From NCBI GenBank assembly GCA_922989275.2, contig OV277862.1:43363786-43427785 (forward strand): a stretch of DNA of 64,000 bases. The letters run 5' to 3'. The stretch comes from Gari tellinella (taxonomy: Eukaryota; Mollusca; Bivalvia; Cardiida; Psammobiidae). Below are positions 54,201 through 57,200 of the stretch, piece after piece. A program made the translations under genes and the position numbers. The first letter of the stretch is position 1; each line of letters begins with the position of its first letter. The notes beneath the pieces are model-generated. The model did not search any database and was not told where the DNA came from. It saw only the letters and a program-made list of their open reading frames with translations.

Positions 54201-57200
54201 GAGCCGAAGGCTCAGGTGAGCTAAAAACTTAAATCTTTATTTCTGATTTAAACCCTATGGTGTCAAACTCATTAGAATCCTCTATTTGAGACGATTCTAA
54301 TAAGTAGTAACATCATAGGATTGGGTACTGAAATGAGTGAGAAAATGTTGGATTTGTTCAGTTTTCTCCCTTACTATCTTGAATCCTGTACCCTATCAAA
54401 ACACCTACCATTTTCTCTTCATCCTGCACATTGACAAAGGCCTCCAGGTAGTTCTCCCTGCTGGCATTGAACTTGCCTTGTCTATATCTACCACTGGCTA
54501 TTCCCTTCTGTATCTGGCCCAGTGGCAGGTGCTCCGGGAATTCTACTTTATCTCTCTCTGTCACCTTTAGATTTAAATCAACTTGACTTAATTTATTTAT
54601 AGCTTACTTTTGCAAAACACATCAGAACTTATGTTTACCAGAAAACGGTGGTTCTTAAGGTTCTTACAGATCAGGGGCCCGTCTTATGAAATGTTGTACG
54701 CCAAATATTGTCGTTAGTCAGATTCTAAAATTCTCAATTTTCATTTGTTTCTCCTTCTAATCCAGTTTTGTGAAATTTCTTTGGAATTGCCTTGAGAAGA
54801 CTATTCCAAAAAGATGTCACAAGACATGATTAGATGGAGAAATATGAAATTAGATGTATTTGAAAGTTTTGAATTTCGACTGTTTTTGTTGTAATACATT
54901 TCGTTAAATGGGCCCCATATTGATATGTCATTCCAGTTCTATAGGAAAGTTATGAAAGATACTTGAAAGTTGTTATATCTATACATGTTTTAACATAATT
55001 GTACTACATACTATAATGTCTTGACCTTATACAATTTCAAATGTAATTACATCAGTTCAGATCCAGCTTCAACTATATTTTTGACACCGTAATTAACCCA
55101 TCAACACATAGCCTGTTTCTAGTTTTGATGACAAATGACTACTTAAAGCAGGTTGAAAGTAAGCAGAATGCGCCTTAAGGCGCATTCTGCTTTACTTCCA
55201 ACCTGTTTTAATTACAAATGAGAAACAGTGTAGATCCTGATAACATTATCTCTGCACTCAAAATCTTGCTTGCAGCTCAGTTTATACTTACCATGCCTGT
55301 TCCAACATGAGCCAGCTTATCCAGCAGAGTGCCATTGTCCTGTAAGCCTTTGATGTACTCATGCACTGCAAACAGTAAAACCAGTAAGTACTGAGCAAAC
55401 AGAAAAGAAACAAGACCTTCAGATGTTACCTTTGCTAACAGCGTTTTTTTCACCCAATTGGGAACGGGTCCGGTACCCCTCAGATTGGGAATTTTTCAAG
55501 TCATATTGGGAAAAACGAGTTGTGAAATGATGACAACGCAGAAATGGGGAATTTTAGTTACTAAACCGTTTATAACTGTTTATGATGGTAAACATGGTGT
55601 AGAAACTAAATCTACGCTGGATGTATTACTCACAGTAGACGCTGTTGCGGCTGAGACAGAGTTGATGACTTAGTAAAATCCAAAATCTTATCTTATCTAT
55701 CTCTGGAAACTGCCAATCACGCTCGCGAGTGTTAAAGGCAGTGATCTAGATTCAAGTTTTTCATTATCGTCTTTTTCAAAACAATTCTGTAATACTTTGA
55801 ATTATTGGCTCATAATTGTTGTAATTGTAGGATTTCTAAATTTTATAAATGATGGTAAACAGAGTCAGACTGGGTTTGTAAACTCTTATCAATTTCGTTA
55901 GATTTTGCGATCACGCAACATTACCAGTCTCGATGAAGGGGCTTGTATAAACCTTCGCCCGGACCGTTTCCGAAATTCGGCCGTAATCACTGGTATTGTT
56001 TTATACATACTCCAAAAAATGTAAATGGAGTTGCGTAACTTTGCTTACGTTCATATGGATGGTTTGCTATGATTTAAAGGTTAAAGGTAATTTGATAATT
56101 GCAAATATGTTTATTTTGATTGGGAACAGGTCCGATAATTGATTTCTTTTGATTGGGAAGGGTCCGGTCGTCAAATTGAGAAGGGTCTGTCTCGAATTGG
56201 GAACGGGTCCGTTCCCCGGTACCGTCCAAAGAAGGAAAAAAAACGCTGGCTAAGTTGAAAGTCTGGTACGGTTAAGGTTCTGAACGTCTTGCAGCAACAA
56301 ATGCTGATGACTTTGTTAATACTACCTATGGGAGTTTCCTATTTTTGTTTTGACCTACATAAAGAGGTTACACTGTAGAAAGTGTTATTACTTCCCATTA
56401 CAATAGTTTAAATAAATCAAAGGGTTTAAAACAGTAATAAAGATTTTAGTTTTTGAAATACTCTCCTTATCTGGAGCTCTGTTGTAGTCTATACATACCT
56501 GTATATGCATGAAGACCACAATCTTTGGCCTTAGTTCTGTTGTCAGCATCGTTAGTTAGCAGCACCACAAGGACCTTGTCACTAATATTCTTCAGGTGAT
56601 TCTGGTACCACAGTGTTGCTTCTCTGATAGCCCTGTCATTGCGATCATTGGATTTCTCACCGGGACGTCGCTCAACATAAGTATCCCTTTCATAAACAAA
56701 TACATACAGTCAAATATATAGAAGTCATTTGCCATTGAAAAAAATCAGGTCTTTATTACAGGTGGTAGCTAATAGCAGTATAAAATAATGCAGAAAGTTC
56801 CTACAAGATAAAGCAGTAGCCTGTTTCTCACTTCATCTCATAGTTTGTTTTCAGTGCTTAACCCTATACCACATAGCCTTTTTCTAGTTTTAAAGATAGA
56901 TGATCTTAAAATAGGTTGAAAGTAAAGCAGCTTTACTTTCAACCTGCTTTGAGCTATTATCTGCTACGATATAGAAAATATTTCTAATGATACATATTCA
57001 TAACTGCATAAATTGAAATTATTTTCTTAGGTGGAGGAATAAAGCAAAGGCATAAAAGGCATATTCATGGGGTAATGGGTTAAGACAGGTCATAGTATGG
57101 TCACTAATTATAAATCAATATGCTGATTTTTGAAGCCATCAACATAGTTTGGTACTTTAAATCTTTGCAAGCTAGCAGCGATTACCTTTGCAAACATTTT

